A stretch of 64,000 nucleotides of DNA from Zavarzinia compransoris (GCF_003173055.1 NZ_QGLF01000005.1:248001-312000); one strand, 5' to 3'. Shown: positions 1 through 8,611, numbered from the stretch's first letter. The notes: generated by a model not told the origin, from the sequence alone. Made by a program: numbers and translations.

Positions 1-141
1 GACACGCCGATCGCTTCCTTCTTCGCCCTGAACCGCTTCCTGCGCATTGCCGACGGGCCGGACGAGGTCCATATGTCCCAACTCGGCAAGATGAAGATCG
101 AGGATTATGCTGCGGCGGCGCAACGGGAACGGGGATCATGA
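1..141 (+). CDS. Acyl-CoA dehydrogenase, C-terminal fragment (5' end outside window)
   Basis: Frame 1 is open from the first base to a TGA at 139-141 and gives about 46 residues. They include the stretch IADGPDEVH, which is typical of the last helix region of FAD-dependent acyl-CoA dehydrogenases, where a conserved Arg/Asp-Gly-Pro-Asp segment sits near the flavin and the tetramer interface. The full enzyme would oxidise an acyl-CoA to a 2-enoyl-CoA and pass electrons to ETF. The stop overlaps the start of the phosphatase gene by ATGA, so the two are probably co-transcribed. Substrate range cannot be judged from this fragment. Confidence 0.7.
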   Translation, partial: DTPIASFFALNRFLRIADGPDEVHMSQLGKMKIEDYAAAAQRERGS

Positions 142-902
142 CGGTGGTGGCTGGGCTTACCAATTTCCGGGATTTCGGCGGCTATGCGGCCGCGGGCGGG
201 CGCCGGCTGGCGCGCGGGCGGCTGTTCCGCTCCGCCGGCCTGTCGGCCTTGAGCGACCGGGGGGTGGACGACTTGGGGCGGCTGAACCTCGGCCTGCTGG
301 TCGACCTCCGCCATCCGCACGAGCGGCTGCGCGAACCGTCGCGCCTGCCGGCGGCCTTCGCCGGGCGCGTCTTGGCGACCGAAGGTGCGGCGGGCGGCGA
401 TGCCGCCCATCTGGCCGGGCTGATCAGCGGCCTCGCCGACGGCGGCGAGGGGCGGCGGATGATGCTCGACTATTACCGCCACGCGCCCTTTTCCGAAGAC
501 CGGCGCGACCTTTTCGCCCGCGCCATCACCGCCCTGGCCGAGACCGAGGGCGCGGCGCTGATCCATTGCACCGCGGGCAAGGACCGCACCGGCCTGCTGG
601 TCGCCCTGATCCAGCATCTTCTCGGGGTGGCGCGGGCCGATATCATTGCCGAATACATGCGCTCGCTCGATGCCCTGGCCGAACTGGAGGCGGCGAGCAG
701 CCGATGGCTGATCGCCCAGAACCTGCCGGGCGACCTGGGGCCCGGGGTGATGCGCGCCTTCGCCGGCGTCGATCCCGCCTATATCGAGGCCGGATTGGAT
801 GCGATCGAGGCGGCCTGCGGCACGGTCGATGCCTATTGCCGCGACCTTCTCGGCCTCGGGCCCGCGGTCCGGGACAGGCTCGCCGCCCGGCTGTATGATT
901 GA
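138..902 (+). CDS. Tyrosine/dual-specificity protein phosphatase family protein
   Basis: The 254-residue protein carries the cysteine-phosphatase signature HCTAGKDRTG, with the nucleophile Cys144 and phosphate-binding Arg150 (C-x5-R). The N-terminal segment NFRDFGGY, around residues 9-16, is typical of the bacterial Y_phosphatase3 family, which also includes phosphoinositide-active enzymes. Asp57 in the VDLRHPHE segment is typical of the family. No signal peptide is visible, so it should be cytoplasmic. The ATG overlaps the stop of the preceding acyl-CoA dehydrogenase gene. The family is clear; the physiological substrate (phosphotyrosine, lipid or other) is not. Confidence 0.85.
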   Translation: MTVVAGLTNFRDFGGYAAAGGRRLARGRLFRSAGLSALSDRGVDDLGRLNLGLLVDLRHPHERLREPSRLPAAFAGRVLATEGAAGGDAAHLAGLISGLADGGEGRRMMLDYYRHAPFSEDRRDLFARAITALAETEGAALIHCTAGKDRTGLLVALIQHLLGVARADIIAEYMRSLDALAELEAASSRWLIAQNLPGDLGPGVMRAFAGVDPAYIEAGLDAIEAACGTVDAYCRDLLGLGPAVRDRLAARLYD

Positions 903-980
903 GGGCGGGCCATCGTCACGGTTTGGAAACCTTCTTCTTCGATGGTTTCACCGGTCCAAAGCCCGACCAAGGAGGAGAAC

Positions 981-1385
981 ATGGGTGTTTTCGATTCGAT
1001 CAAAAGCCTGATCTTCGGCAAGGCGGAAGCCGCGCCCGCGCCGGAAGCGGCCGCGGAAGCCGCTCCCGCCCCCGTCGCTGAAGCGGCGGCGGCACCGGCC
1101 CCGGCTGCCCCGGCCGCGCCCGCGGCGGTGGTCGATGTCGCGGCGATCCTCGACCAGGCGGTGGCCGCCAGCGGCCAGAAGCTCGACTGGAAGCATTCCA
1201 TCGTCGACCTGCTGAAGGCGCTGAAGCTGGACAGCAGCCTGTCGTCGCGGAAGGAATTGGCCAAGGAACTGGGCTATACCGGCAGCACCGACGATTCCGC
1301 CGCCATGAACATCTGGCTGCACAAGGTGGTGATCCGCAAGCTGGCGGAGAACGGCGGCAAGGTTCCCGCCGATCTCCTGGACTGA
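981..1385 (+). CDS. DUF3597 domain protein
   Basis: The ATG at 981 follows an ideal ribosome site (AAGGAGG at 969-975); an upstream in-frame ATG at 942 has none, so I use 981. The 134-residue product starts with MGVFDSIKSLIFG, then an Ala/Pro/Glu low-complexity linker (about residues 14-55), then a helical domain of about 80 residues ending in LAENGGKVPADLLD. That layout, with the LDWKHSIVDLLKALKLDSS segment, fits DUF3597, a small family of unknown function. It lies alone between the phosphatase and the convergent pepN gene. Confidence 0.8.
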   Translation: MGVFDSIKSLIFGKAEAAPAPEAAAEAAPAPVAEAAAAPAPAAPAAPAAVVDVAAILDQAVAASGQKLDWKHSIVDLLKALKLDSSLSSRKELAKELGYTGSTDDSAAMNIWLHKVVIRKLAENGGKVPADLLD

Positions 1386-1412
1386 GGCTTAAAGCCCGGG
1401 GGGCGCCGGCGG

Positions 1413-4031
1413 TCAGTCCGCCAGCGCCTTGCCCGCCAGTTCGGCGACATTGCGCGACAGGCCGGGGAAGCCGGCGATACGCTCCAATTCCGCTTTCATC
1501 AGGGCGCCCAGGTCGGGCCGGTAGCGGCGCCAGCCGCCCAGGGGTTCCAACTGGCGCGCCGCCACCTGCGGGTTGATCAGGTCGACCTTCAGGATCTCGT
1601 TCGCCAGGAAGCGATAGCCGCTGCCGTCCGGCGCATGGAAGCGCCGGGGATTGCCCTGGGCGAAACTCGCGACCAGGGCGCGGAAGCGGTTGGGCGTGCG
1701 CCGGTCGAAGGCCGGATGGTCGAGCAGGCGGGTCACCCGCTCCAGCGCCTGGGCCGAAGGGTCGCGCGCCTGAAGCGCGAACCATTTGTCGACCACCAGG
1801 GGCTCGTCCTGCCAGCGGTGGTAGAATTCGGCCAGGGCCGTCTCGAATGCCGGCCCGCCGATCAGCATCAGGGCGGACAGGCCGCCCAGCGCCTGGGTCA
1901 TGTCGGCAGCATCGGCGGCATGGGATGCGGCGCGGGCAAGGTCGGCCGGGCCGGCGGCGGCGGCCAGCAGGTCGAGCACGCCGTTCCGCAGCGCCCGCCG
2001 CCCCGCGCTGTCCGCATCGGGCGAGAAGGGGCCGGCCGGCGCCAGAGCATCGTGCAGGGCTTCCAACTGCGGGCGCAGCTTATCGGCGATGACGCGCCGC
2101 AAGTGTTCGCGGGCGCTATGGATCGCCTCCGGGTCGGCCGGGGTGCGCGCCAGCGCCAATTCCTGTTCCCCCGGCAGGGACAGCAGCAGGGCCTTGAAGC
2201 CCGGCTCCGCCCCCTGGTCCGCCAGCGCCCGGCCGAGCGCCGCGGCATAGCGCGCCTCGCCCGCCGCATCGCCGTTGCCGGCCGCACCCGCCAGGATCAG
2301 GTCGCGGGCAAGGCCCTGGCCGGCCTCGAAGCGGTTGAACAGGTCCGGATCATGGGCGAGGCGGGTGAAGCGATGTTCCCCCGGCTCGTCGAGGGTGAGC
2401 ACGACCGGCGCCGAAAAGCCGCGCAGCACCGACAGCACGGGGGGCTGCGCGACCCCTTCCAGCCGCACCGTCGCCTCGGCCGTGTCGAGGACCAGGGTGG
2501 TTTCCTCGACCGTGGCGCCGGCGGCGGCGAAGGATTGCACCCGGCCGTCCTCGTCCAGCAGGCCGAGGCGGACCGGGATGGGCAGGGGCTGTTTCTCCGC
2601 TTGGCCCGGGGTCGGCCCGATCGCCTGGCGCAGCGTCAGGCTGAGGGTGCGCTCGGCGGCGTTCCAGGTTGGCGAGGCCGTCACCTTGGGCGTGCCGGCC
2701 TGGCGATACCAGGCGAGGACGCCGGCCATGTCGCGGCCCGTGACCTCGGCAAAGCAGGACAGGAAATCCTCGACCGTCACCGCCTGGCCGTCGAAACGCT
2801 CGAAATAGAGGTCCATGGCGCGGCGGAAATCGGCGGGGCCGACCAGGGTCTTCAGCAGGCGGCAGATTTCCGCGCCCTTTTCATAGACGGTCGCGGTGTA
2901 GAAATTGTCGATCTTCTGGTAGACCTCGGGCCGGGCCGGATGGGCCAGCGGCCCCGCATCCTCGGGGAACTGGCGGGCGCGCAGCGCGCGGACATCCTTG
3001 ATCCGCTGCACCGGCTCGCCGCGCTGGTCGGCGCTGAAGGATTGGTCGCGGAAGACGGTCAGCCCCTCCTTCACGCAGAGCTGGAACCAGTCGCGGCAGG
3101 TGATGCGGTTGCCGGTCCAATTGTGGAAATACTCGTGGGCGACCACGCTTTCGATCCGTTCGTAATCGAAATCGGTCGCCGTCGCCGGATCGGCCAGGAG
3201 CAGGGAGGAGTTGAAGATATTCAGCCCCTTGTTCTCCATCGCCCCCATGTTGAAGTCGCGCACGGCGACGATCATGAACAGGTCGAGATCATATTCCCGG
3301 CCATAGGCGTCCTCGTCCCAGCGCATGCTGCGCTTCAGGCTGTCCATGGCATAGGCCACGCGCTGGCCCTGGCCCGGATCGACATAGAGGCGCAGGTCGA
3401 TGCCGCGCCCGGAGGCGGTGGTGAAACGGTCGGCGACCATGTCGAGATCGCCGGCGACCAGGGCGAAGAGGTAGCAGGGCTTGGGAAAGGGATCTTCCCA
3501 GACCGCGAAATGCCGGCCCGGGCCGGCGGCACCCTGTTCCACCAGATTGCCGTTCGACAGCAGGTGGCCATAGGTCTCCGGCGCCTCGATCCGCACGCGA
3601 TAGCGGGCCAGCACGTCCGGCCGGTCCGGGAACCAGGTGATGCGGCGAAAGCCCTCCGCCTCGCACTGGGTATAGAAGCGCCCGCCGGACATATAGAGAC
3701 CTTCGAGCGCCGTATTCCCGGCGGGGTCTATCTCGACCTCGGTCTCCAGGGTGAAGGTATCGGGCACGGCGGGAATGGTCAGCAACTCGTCGGTCAGTTG
3801 ATAGGCGTCCGCCGCGAGCGGCCGGCCGTCGATGGCAAGCCCCAGCGTCTTCAGCCGGGCGCCGTTCAAAACCAGCGCCGCGCCCGGCTCGCCGGTGCGG
3901 CGAAGCGACAGGCGGGCCGCGACTCGGGTCGCCTGCGGGCTCAGGGTGAAATCGAGGGCGATGGCGTCCACCAGGAAGGCGGGCGCGCGATAGTCCGCGA
4001 GGCGGACCTGACGGGGAGCTTCGGCGTTCAT
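1413..4031 (-). CDS. pepN: Aminopeptidase N (M1 family)
   Basis: This 872-residue protein is a zinc metallo-aminopeptidase that removes N-terminal residues from peptides in the cytoplasm. Visible landmarks are the substrate-anchoring GAMEN motif at residues 263-267 and the zinc site HEYFH at 299-303 with the third ligand Glu322, exactly 18 residues further (HExxH-x18-E). A catalytic-Tyr region follows. The length matches the E. coli PepN type (about 870). The gene is transcribed away from thyA; the two starts are 99 bases apart and share a divergent promoter region. Confidence 0.97.
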   Translation of the reverse strand: MNAEAPRQVRLADYRAPAFLVDAIALDFTLSPQATRVAARLSLRRTGEPGAALVLNGARLKTLGLAIDGRPLAADAYQLTDELLTIPAVPDTFTLETEVEIDPAGNTALEGLYMSGGRFYTQCEAEGFRRITWFPDRPDVLARYRVRIEAPETYGHLLSNGNLVEQGAAGPGRHFAVWEDPFPKPCYLFALVAGDLDMVADRFTTASGRGIDLRLYVDPGQGQRVAYAMDSLKRSMRWDEDAYGREYDLDLFMIVAVRDFNMGAMENKGLNIFNSSLLLADPATATDFDYERIESVVAHEYFHNWTGNRITCRDWFQLCVKEGLTVFRDQSFSADQRGEPVQRIKDVRALRARQFPEDAGPLAHPARPEVYQKIDNFYTATVYEKGAEICRLLKTLVGPADFRRAMDLYFERFDGQAVTVEDFLSCFAEVTGRDMAGVLAWYRQAGTPKVTASPTWNAAERTLSLTLRQAIGPTPGQAEKQPLPIPVRLGLLDEDGRVQSFAAAGATVEETTLVLDTAEATVRLEGVAQPPVLSVLRGFSAPVVLTLDEPGEHRFTRLAHDPDLFNRFEAGQGLARDLILAGAAGNGDAAGEARYAAALGRALADQGAEPGFKALLLSLPGEQELALARTPADPEAIHSAREHLRRVIADKLRPQLEALHDALAPAGPFSPDADSAGRRALRNGVLDLLAAAAGPADLARAASHAADAADMTQALGGLSALMLIGGPAFETALAEFYHRWQDEPLVVDKWFALQARDPSAQALERVTRLLDHPAFDRRTPNRFRALVASFAQGNPRRFHAPDGSGYRFLANEILKVDLINPQVAARQLEPLGGWRRYRPDLGALMKAELERIAGFPGLSRNVAELAGKALAD

Positions 4032-4130
4032 GGTGCTTCTTACTTAAGCCTTGCCCCGGGCCGAGGGAAGGGGCGGCGCTTGACGGGCGGGGCGGATTTT
4101 GGTCCCTTCGCAGCAGAGGGAAGGAGCCCC

Positions 4131-5063
4131 ATGCTCGACCGCACCCATCCGGAATACAGCTATCTCGACCTGCTCGACCGTCTGTGGCGGGACGGCGTGC
4201 GCCGCCAGGACCGTACCGGCACCGGCACCCGCGCCCTGTTCGGCCAGAGTCTCCGCTTTGATCTCACGGACGGCACGGTGCCGCTGCTGACCACCAAGCG
4301 GGTGTCGTGGAAGACCATCGTCCGCGAATTGCTGTGGTTCCTGCGCGGCGAGACCAATATCCGCCCCCTGGTGCAGGAAGGCGTCACCATCTGGACCGAT
4401 TGGCCGCTGGAGCGCTATCGCAAGGCGACGGGCGAGGCCATCACCCAGAGGGATTTCGAGGCGCGGATCGTCGCCGATGCCGATTTCGCCGCCGCCTGGG
4501 GCGACCTCGGCCCGGTCTATGGCGCCCAATGGCGCCATTGGCCGCGCTACGAGCCGGCGGGCGACGGGCTCTATCGCCGCGACCCGGAGGGGATCGACCA
4601 GATCGCCCGGCTGGTCCGCGACATTCGCGCCAACCCGACCTCGCGCCGGCTGATGCTGGCCGGCTGGAACGTGGCGGAAGTGGACCGGATGGCCCTGCCG
4701 CCCTGCCATACCACCTATCAGTATTTCGTCGCCGAGGGGCGGCTGTCCGGCCTGCTGCACCAGCGCAGCTGCGATGTCGGCCTGGGCCTGCCCTACAACC
4801 TGATGACCGCGAGCCTGCTCATCCGCATGCTGGCCCAGCAATGCGACCTGCTGCCGGGGGAATTGCATTGGTTCGGCGGCGACGTCCATGTCTATGAAAA
4901 CCATGGCGAACTGGTCGAAACCCAGACCGCCCGGGTGCCTAAGCCCTGGCCCCGGCTCGATTTCGCCCGGCGCCCCGATTCGATCCTCGACTACCGGCTG
5001 GAGGATTTCGTGATCGCGGGCTACGAGGCCTATCCCGCCATCGCCGCCCCGATCGCGGTCTGA
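4131..5063 (+). CDS. thyA: Thymidylate synthase
   Basis: ThyA converts dUMP to dTMP using methylenetetrahydrofolate and releases dihydrofolate. The 310-residue protein has the nucleophile Cys192 in the LPPCHTTYQ motif, the Arg pair in PTSRRLML, and the folate/dUMP site QRSCDVGLGLPYN. The ATG at 4131 follows AAGGAG at 4121-4126; the open frame extends far upstream only as antisense to pepN. It is about 45 residues longer than the E. coli enzyme because of an insertion at residues 85-135, common in alphaproteobacterial and other long ThyA forms. folA follows five bases later, so dihydrofolate made here is reduced by the next gene product. Confidence 0.97.
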   Translation: MLDRTHPEYSYLDLLDRLWRDGVRRQDRTGTGTRALFGQSLRFDLTDGTVPLLTTKRVSWKTIVRELLWFLRGETNIRPLVQEGVTIWTDWPLERYRKATGEAITQRDFEARIVADADFAAAWGDLGPVYGAQWRHWPRYEPAGDGLYRRDPEGIDQIARLVRDIRANPTSRRLMLAGWNVAEVDRMALPPCHTTYQYFVAEGRLSGLLHQRSCDVGLGLPYNLMTASLLIRMLAQQCDLLPGELHWFGGDVHVYENHGELVETQTARVPKPWPRLDFARRPDSILDYRLEDFVIAGYEAYPAIAAPIAV

Positions 5064-5068
5064 CCGCC

Positions 5069-5578
5069 TTGGCCGTTCCCGTCGTCATGGTCGCCGCCCG
5101 CGGGCGGAACGGCGTCATCGGCGCCGGCAATGCCATGCCCTGGCGCATGCGCAGCGACCTTGCCCATTTCAAGGCCGCGACCCTGGGCAAGCCCCTGGTC
5201 ATGGGGCGGAAGACCTACGAATCGATCGGCCGGCCGCTGCCCGGGCGGCGTACCATCGTCGTCACCCGCGATCCCGGTTTTGCGGCGGCGGGGGTCGAGG
5301 TGGCGCGCGACCTGCCCGCCGCCCTCGCCCTCGCCCAGGCGCTCGCCGCCGACATGGGGGCCGATGCGGTGATCGTCGCCGGCGGCGCCACGCTTTACGC
5401 GCAGGCGATGCCCCTCGCCGACCGCCTGGTCCTGACCGAGCTTGATCTTGCGCCTGTGGGGGACACCTGGTTCCCCACCCCCGATCCGGCGGATTGGGTC
5501 GAGGTCTCCCGCGAGCCCCGCCCCCGCGGCGAGGGCGACGATGCGTCCTACGACATCGTGGTGATGGCGCGGCGCTGA
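5069..5578 (+). CDS. folA: Dihydrofolate reductase
   Basis: The product reduces dihydrofolate to tetrahydrofolate with NADPH. It begins MAVPVVMVAARGRNGVIG and has the Met20-loop-type segment NAMPWRM, the GRKTYESIG motif and the IVAGGATLYAQAM nucleotide-site segment, over 169 residues. The start is a TTG at 5069, the first usable codon after the thyA stop at 5063. The five-base gap and no separate promoter make this a two-gene thyA-folA operon. Translation probably depends on coupling to thyA, since no clear ribosome site precedes the TTG. Confidence 0.94.
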   Translation: MAVPVVMVAARGRNGVIGAGNAMPWRMRSDLAHFKAATLGKPLVMGRKTYESIGRPLPGRRTIVVTRDPGFAAAGVEVARDLPAALALAQALAADMGADAVIVAGGATLYAQAMPLADRLVLTELDLAPVGDTWFPTPDPADWVEVSREPRPRGEGDDASYDIVVMARR

Positions 5579-5586
5579 TCCCGTCA

Positions 5587-5729
5587 TCCGAAAGTATGAT
5601 GGCTGGTACTTAAGTCTATTATCCCCGACGAAAGTTCATCATCGGATGGGATAAGGTCGTATTACATCGATCGTATTAATTTAAAAGTACCATTTAAAAT
5701 AAATTCCTCCCCACCAATGCTGCTTCCGA
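5587..5729 (+). promoter_or_regulatory. AT-rich promoter/leader of the porin gene
   Basis: This segment is markedly AT-rich compared with its GC-rich surroundings. It contains two direct copies of TCGTATTA (5657-5664 and 5671-5678, 14 bases apart) and two TTTAAA tracts, and a TATTAT at 5617-5622 is a possible -10. A strong regulated promoter for the downstream porin is the simplest reading. The exact start point cannot be fixed by eye. Confidence 0.5.
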
Positions 5730-5769
5730 CTGGACGTCGGGGCCGGAGATGGCGGCCCTTTACGTCCAG
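5730..5769 (+). promoter_or_regulatory. 5' UTR hairpin before the porin
   Basis: CTGGACGT at 5730-5737 and ACGTCCAG at 5762-5769 are perfect inverted arms, with a second inner GGCC/GGCC pairing. The structure ends 13 bases before the ribosome site GGGAGGG (5783-5789) of the porin start at 5795. It could stabilise the porin mRNA or be a regulatory target. Confidence 0.4.
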
Positions 5770-5794
5770 CATGGAAAATATTGGGAGGGACGTC

Positions 5795-7237
5795 ATGTCG
5801 GGGACGAAGGGGATTTGGACATTGCTGGGCGCGACGGCGATCGCGACGCTGGCGATGATGCCGGGCGCGCGGGCGGACGCGACCGAGGACCTGCTGCGCC
5901 AGCTGCGCGCCAAGGGGATCCTGAACGAAAGCGAATATCGGACCCTGCTGGGCCGCAAGCAGACCGAGGATGCGGAGAAGGCCCAGGCGACCGAAGCCGC
6001 GACCGCCGCAGCCGTCGCCGCCGCCAAGGCCGAGGTCACCTCGGGCGACAATCTCTACGTCCGCTTCAAGGACCCGGCCAAGGGCATCGGGCTGCAGATC
6101 GGGCCGGTCGACGTCTCGCTCTCGGGCTCGGTCAATGCCTTCTATGTCGGCAGCGACAAGGACCGCAACAACCAGCCGGTGGCGCTCGGCGCCGTGGGCG
6201 GGCGGCAGGATACGTCGTCGGTGCGGAACGGTCTGCTGCCCGGCTTCCTGAAGATCGACGTCTCGACCACCGACGACGGCATCACCTATGGCGGCCATTT
6301 CGGCCTCTATCCCGGCATCAACAGCGTCGAATATACCAATGGCGCCAATTCGGGCGGCGCGCCCCAGGGCCTTGCCACCTCGGGCATCGACTTCCGCCAG
6401 GTCTATATGACCATCGCCTCCGACCGCTTCGGCGAGTTCAAGGCGGGCCGCGACATCGGCCTGTTCGGCTCGGAAGCGATCCTGAACGACATGCTGCTGC
6501 TCGGCGTCGGCGCCGGGGGCAGCAACGGGGCGCCGTCGAACACCTCGCTCGGCCATATCGGCACCGGTTACATCTATACCGACTTCCAGCCGCAGCTCAC
6601 CTATACGACGCCGGACCTGAACGGTTTCAAGGCCAGCGTCGGCATCTTCCAGCCGCTCGACACCGTCGCCGTGCTCGGGCCGAAACTGTCGGGCCATGAG
6701 ACACCGGGCTTCCAGGGCAAGCTGACCTACGACTTCAAGTCGGGGGATTTCGGCGGGCGCCTGTTCGCCGGCGGCATCGTGCAGGAACTCTCGGCCAATA
6801 TCGACGCGGGCGAGCCGACCAACGCGGAAACCACCGCCTATGCCTTCGAGATCGGCGGCAAGCTGAGCTATGGCGGCGCCAGCGTGCTCGGCTATTACTA
6901 CAACGGTCAGGCGATCGGCACGACCGGCCTGTTCTACGGCTCGATCGCGGCCAACGGCAATGCCCGCGATTCGGAGGGCTTCCTGGTCCAGGCCAGCTAT
7001 ACCTTCGACCGCTTCACCCTGGGCGCCAGCTACGGCGCCTCCTATCTCGACCTCGCGGCGGGCGAAGCCCGCTCGATCCTGGTCGAGAAGAACGAATCGA
7101 CCGCGTTCCAGGCCCGCTATGCCCTGCGCAAATGGGCGACCGTGGTCGGCGAATACATCCACACCGAGGCAACGGCCCACGACGGCAGCGATGCCACCGA
7201 GGATCTCTTCGCGCTCGGCACCATCATCTTCTTCTAG
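5795..7237 (+). CDS. Outer-membrane porin
   Basis: The 480-residue product starts with a Sec signal peptide (about residues 1-27, ending MMPGARA before DATEDLL). A short helical segment rich in Ala, Glu and Lys (about 28-80) follows, which may be a periplasmic or trimerisation element. The rest alternates short beta-strand patterns with Gly/Asp turns and ends in a C-terminal Phe (TIIFF), the usual BAM recognition signature. The ATG at 5795 follows GGGAGGG and fits the signal peptide start. It resembles general trimeric porins of alphaproteobacteria. Substrate is unknown. A very strong hairpin follows the stop. Confidence 0.85.
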   Translation: MSGTKGIWTLLGATAIATLAMMPGARADATEDLLRQLRAKGILNESEYRTLLGRKQTEDAEKAQATEAATAAAVAAAKAEVTSGDNLYVRFKDPAKGIGLQIGPVDVSLSGSVNAFYVGSDKDRNNQPVALGAVGGRQDTSSVRNGLLPGFLKIDVSTTDDGITYGGHFGLYPGINSVEYTNGANSGGAPQGLATSGIDFRQVYMTIASDRFGEFKAGRDIGLFGSEAILNDMLLLGVGAGGSNGAPSNTSLGHIGTGYIYTDFQPQLTYTTPDLNGFKASVGIFQPLDTVAVLGPKLSGHETPGFQGKLTYDFKSGDFGGRLFAGGIVQELSANIDAGEPTNAETTAYAFEIGGKLSYGGASVLGYYYNGQAIGTTGLFYGSIAANGNARDSEGFLVQASYTFDRFTLGASYGASYLDLAAGEARSILVEKNESTAFQARYALRKWATVVGEYIHTEATAHDGSDATEDLFALGTIIFF

Positions 7238-7250
7238 GAGGTGATGGTCG

Positions 7251-7288
7251 GGCCCCGGCGGCGGCGACCTCCCGCCGCCGCCGGGGCC
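7251..7288 (+). terminator. Strong hairpin after the porin
   Basis: A perfect 16-bp stem (7251-7266 with 7273-7288) closes a six-base loop ACCTCC, 13 bases after the porin stop. There is no T-run, so it may act as a Rho-assisted terminator or 3' mRNA stabiliser. The loop is complementary to GGAGGT at 7237-7242, just after the stop codon. Confidence 0.6.
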
Positions 7289-7394
7289 GGCCGGCCTGTC
7301 CTCGATCCTGCCTCGCGACCCTGGGCACGGCCGGCGGCCGGGCGGGCTTGCCCCCGCCCGGTTCCGGCCATAGGATCGCCGAAAATGGGAGGAC

Positions 7395-8015
7395 ATGGTG
7401 ACGGTTGCAAGCGTAGGGCGGCGGGCGCGTCTCGTCCGCGGTTCCGTGGTCGTGCTGATGATAGCCCTGTCGCTGGCCGCGTGCCGCCGCTCGGCGACGC
7501 CGACCTATCAGGTCGGGCCGCCGGTGGCGCTGTCGGGCGAACCCCTGCTGTTCGACGTGAAGGACAGTTGTTCCGAGGCGCAGGGCCGCTGGTTCGCCCG
7601 CGCCGACGGCAACAAGGACGGTTTCGTCGATCTCGGCGAAGCCAAGGCCGACGCCCGCCGCTTCTTCGCCGCGGTCGACAAGGACGGCAATGGTTTCATC
7701 ACCCCGACCGAACTGACCGACTACCGGACCAAGGCCTATCCGCCGGAATATCGCGCCGCGCTGTCGGTGCCGATGCCGCCCGCCAATGCGCCGCAGAAGA
7801 CGCCGGGCGGCACCGAGATCCAGGACCCGGAAATGCGCCGCTACCTGATGACGCCGATCACCACCGATCTCGTCATGTCCGCCGACCAGGATCTCGACTT
7901 CCGCCTGACGGTCGACGAGATGCTGGCCAAGGTGACCGAACGCGGTGCCCGCCTCGATGCGGACGGCGACGGCAAGCTGTCGCCCGCTGAAGTGAAGGCC
8001 TATTGCGGGACCTGA
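7395..8015 (+). CDS. EF-hand calcium-binding lipoprotein
   Basis: The 206-residue protein starts with an N-terminal signal segment ending in the lipobox LAAC (Cys36). It then has at least three canonical EF-hand loops: DGNKDGFVDLGE, DKDGNGFITPTE and DADGDGKLSPAE. A fourth, DQDLDFRLTVDE, is near-canonical. It is likely an envelope-anchored calcium binder facing the periplasm. GGGAGGA at 7385-7391 supports the ATG at 7395. Its 3' end overlaps the convergent cytochrome gene by 16 bases. Its position beside the PepSY, cytochrome b and two-component genes suggests a shared envelope function, which is inference. Confidence 0.82.
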   Translation: MVTVASVGRRARLVRGSVVVLMIALSLAACRRSATPTYQVGPPVALSGEPLLFDVKDSCSEAQGRWFARADGNKDGFVDLGEAKADARRFFAAVDKDGNGFITPTELTDYRTKAYPPEYRAALSVPMPPANAPQKTPGGTEIQDPEMRRYLMTPITTDLVMSADQDLDFRLTVDEMLAKVTERGARLDADGDGKLSPAEVKAYCGT

Positions 8016-8542
8016 TCGGTGCGCTTCCGCCCCGTGATCATGGCACGCACCAGGTTCTCGCGGTGGCGCAGGCTGGCGAAGACGACGCCGGCGACATGAA
8101 GGCCGATGCAGGCCAGCATGGTATTGGCCAGCACCGCGTGCAGGCCGCCCACCCAGTCGACGCCGAAATAGGCGTCGGTGGTCGACAGCCAGCCGGTGAA
8201 GCCGGTTCCGGCGACCAGCGCGATCAAGGCGGCGATCATCACGGCGCCGGCCGGATTATGGCCGAGATAGCGCTTGCCCCGGCCCAGGGCCTCGTCGCGC
8301 AGGTAGCGCAGTGCCGCCGGGGGCGAGGCCAGGAAATCGCCGAAGCGGGCGTGGCGGGTGCCGATGAAACCCCAGGCGATCCGGGCGGCGACCAGGCCGC
8401 CGGCAGTATAGCCGGCATAGCGGTGCACGGTCTCGCCTTCCTCCGCCAGCCAGGCGGTGGCGATCGCGGCGACCAGCGACCAGTGGAATAGCCGCACGAA
8501 AGGGTCCCAGACGGCGACCATGCGTTCGTCGGTATCGGTCAT
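8000..8542 (-). CDS. Cytochrome b561 / Ni,Fe-hydrogenase-type cytochrome b subunit
   Basis: This is a 180-residue membrane protein with four hydrophobic segments and His residues placed as heme ligands: the RLFHWSL helix near the N terminus, and the HRYAGY, LHAVLANTML and IGLHVAGVV helices. The start, VWDPFVRLFHWS, is characteristic of this b-type cytochrome family. Such proteins move electrons between a quinone and a soluble partner at the inner membrane. It lies downstream of the PepSY gene on the same strand, 128 bases apart, with a hairpin in between. Confidence 0.85.
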   Translation of the reverse strand: MTDTDERMVAVWDPFVRLFHWSLVAAIATAWLAEEGETVHRYAGYTAGGLVAARIAWGFIGTRHARFGDFLASPPAALRYLRDEALGRGKRYLGHNPAGAVMIAALIALVAGTGFTGWLSTTDAYFGVDWVGGLHAVLANTMLACIGLHVAGVVFASLRHRENLVRAMITGRKRTDQVPQ

Positions 8543-8569
8543 GACGCAACCTCGAAGAAAAGGGGCGAA

Positions 8570-8611
8570 CCCCGTATCCGCCGCGCCAGGGGCAGGGGGG
8601 CGGATACGGGG
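8570..8611 (-). terminator. Inverted repeat between PepSY and cytochrome genes
   Basis: CCCCGTATCCGCC (8570-8582) and its perfect complement (8599-8611) form a 13-bp stem with a 16-base loop. Read on the minus strand it is followed after a few bases by a C/T-rich tract with CCCCTTTTCTT. It could terminate part of the PepSY transcripts before the cytochrome gene, or protect the upstream message. Confidence 0.5.

Noticed and set aside
1635-5063. A 1142-codon open frame on the plus strand, mostly opposite pepN
   Set aside because: Only the last 310 codons (thyA) have protein-like motifs and a ribosome site. The rest is an antisense frame kept open by high GC content.
5681-7396. A 571-codon minus-strand frame opposite the porin
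   Set aside because: Arg/Gly/Ala-rich shadow with no start context; the porin has a signal peptide and a C-terminal Phe.
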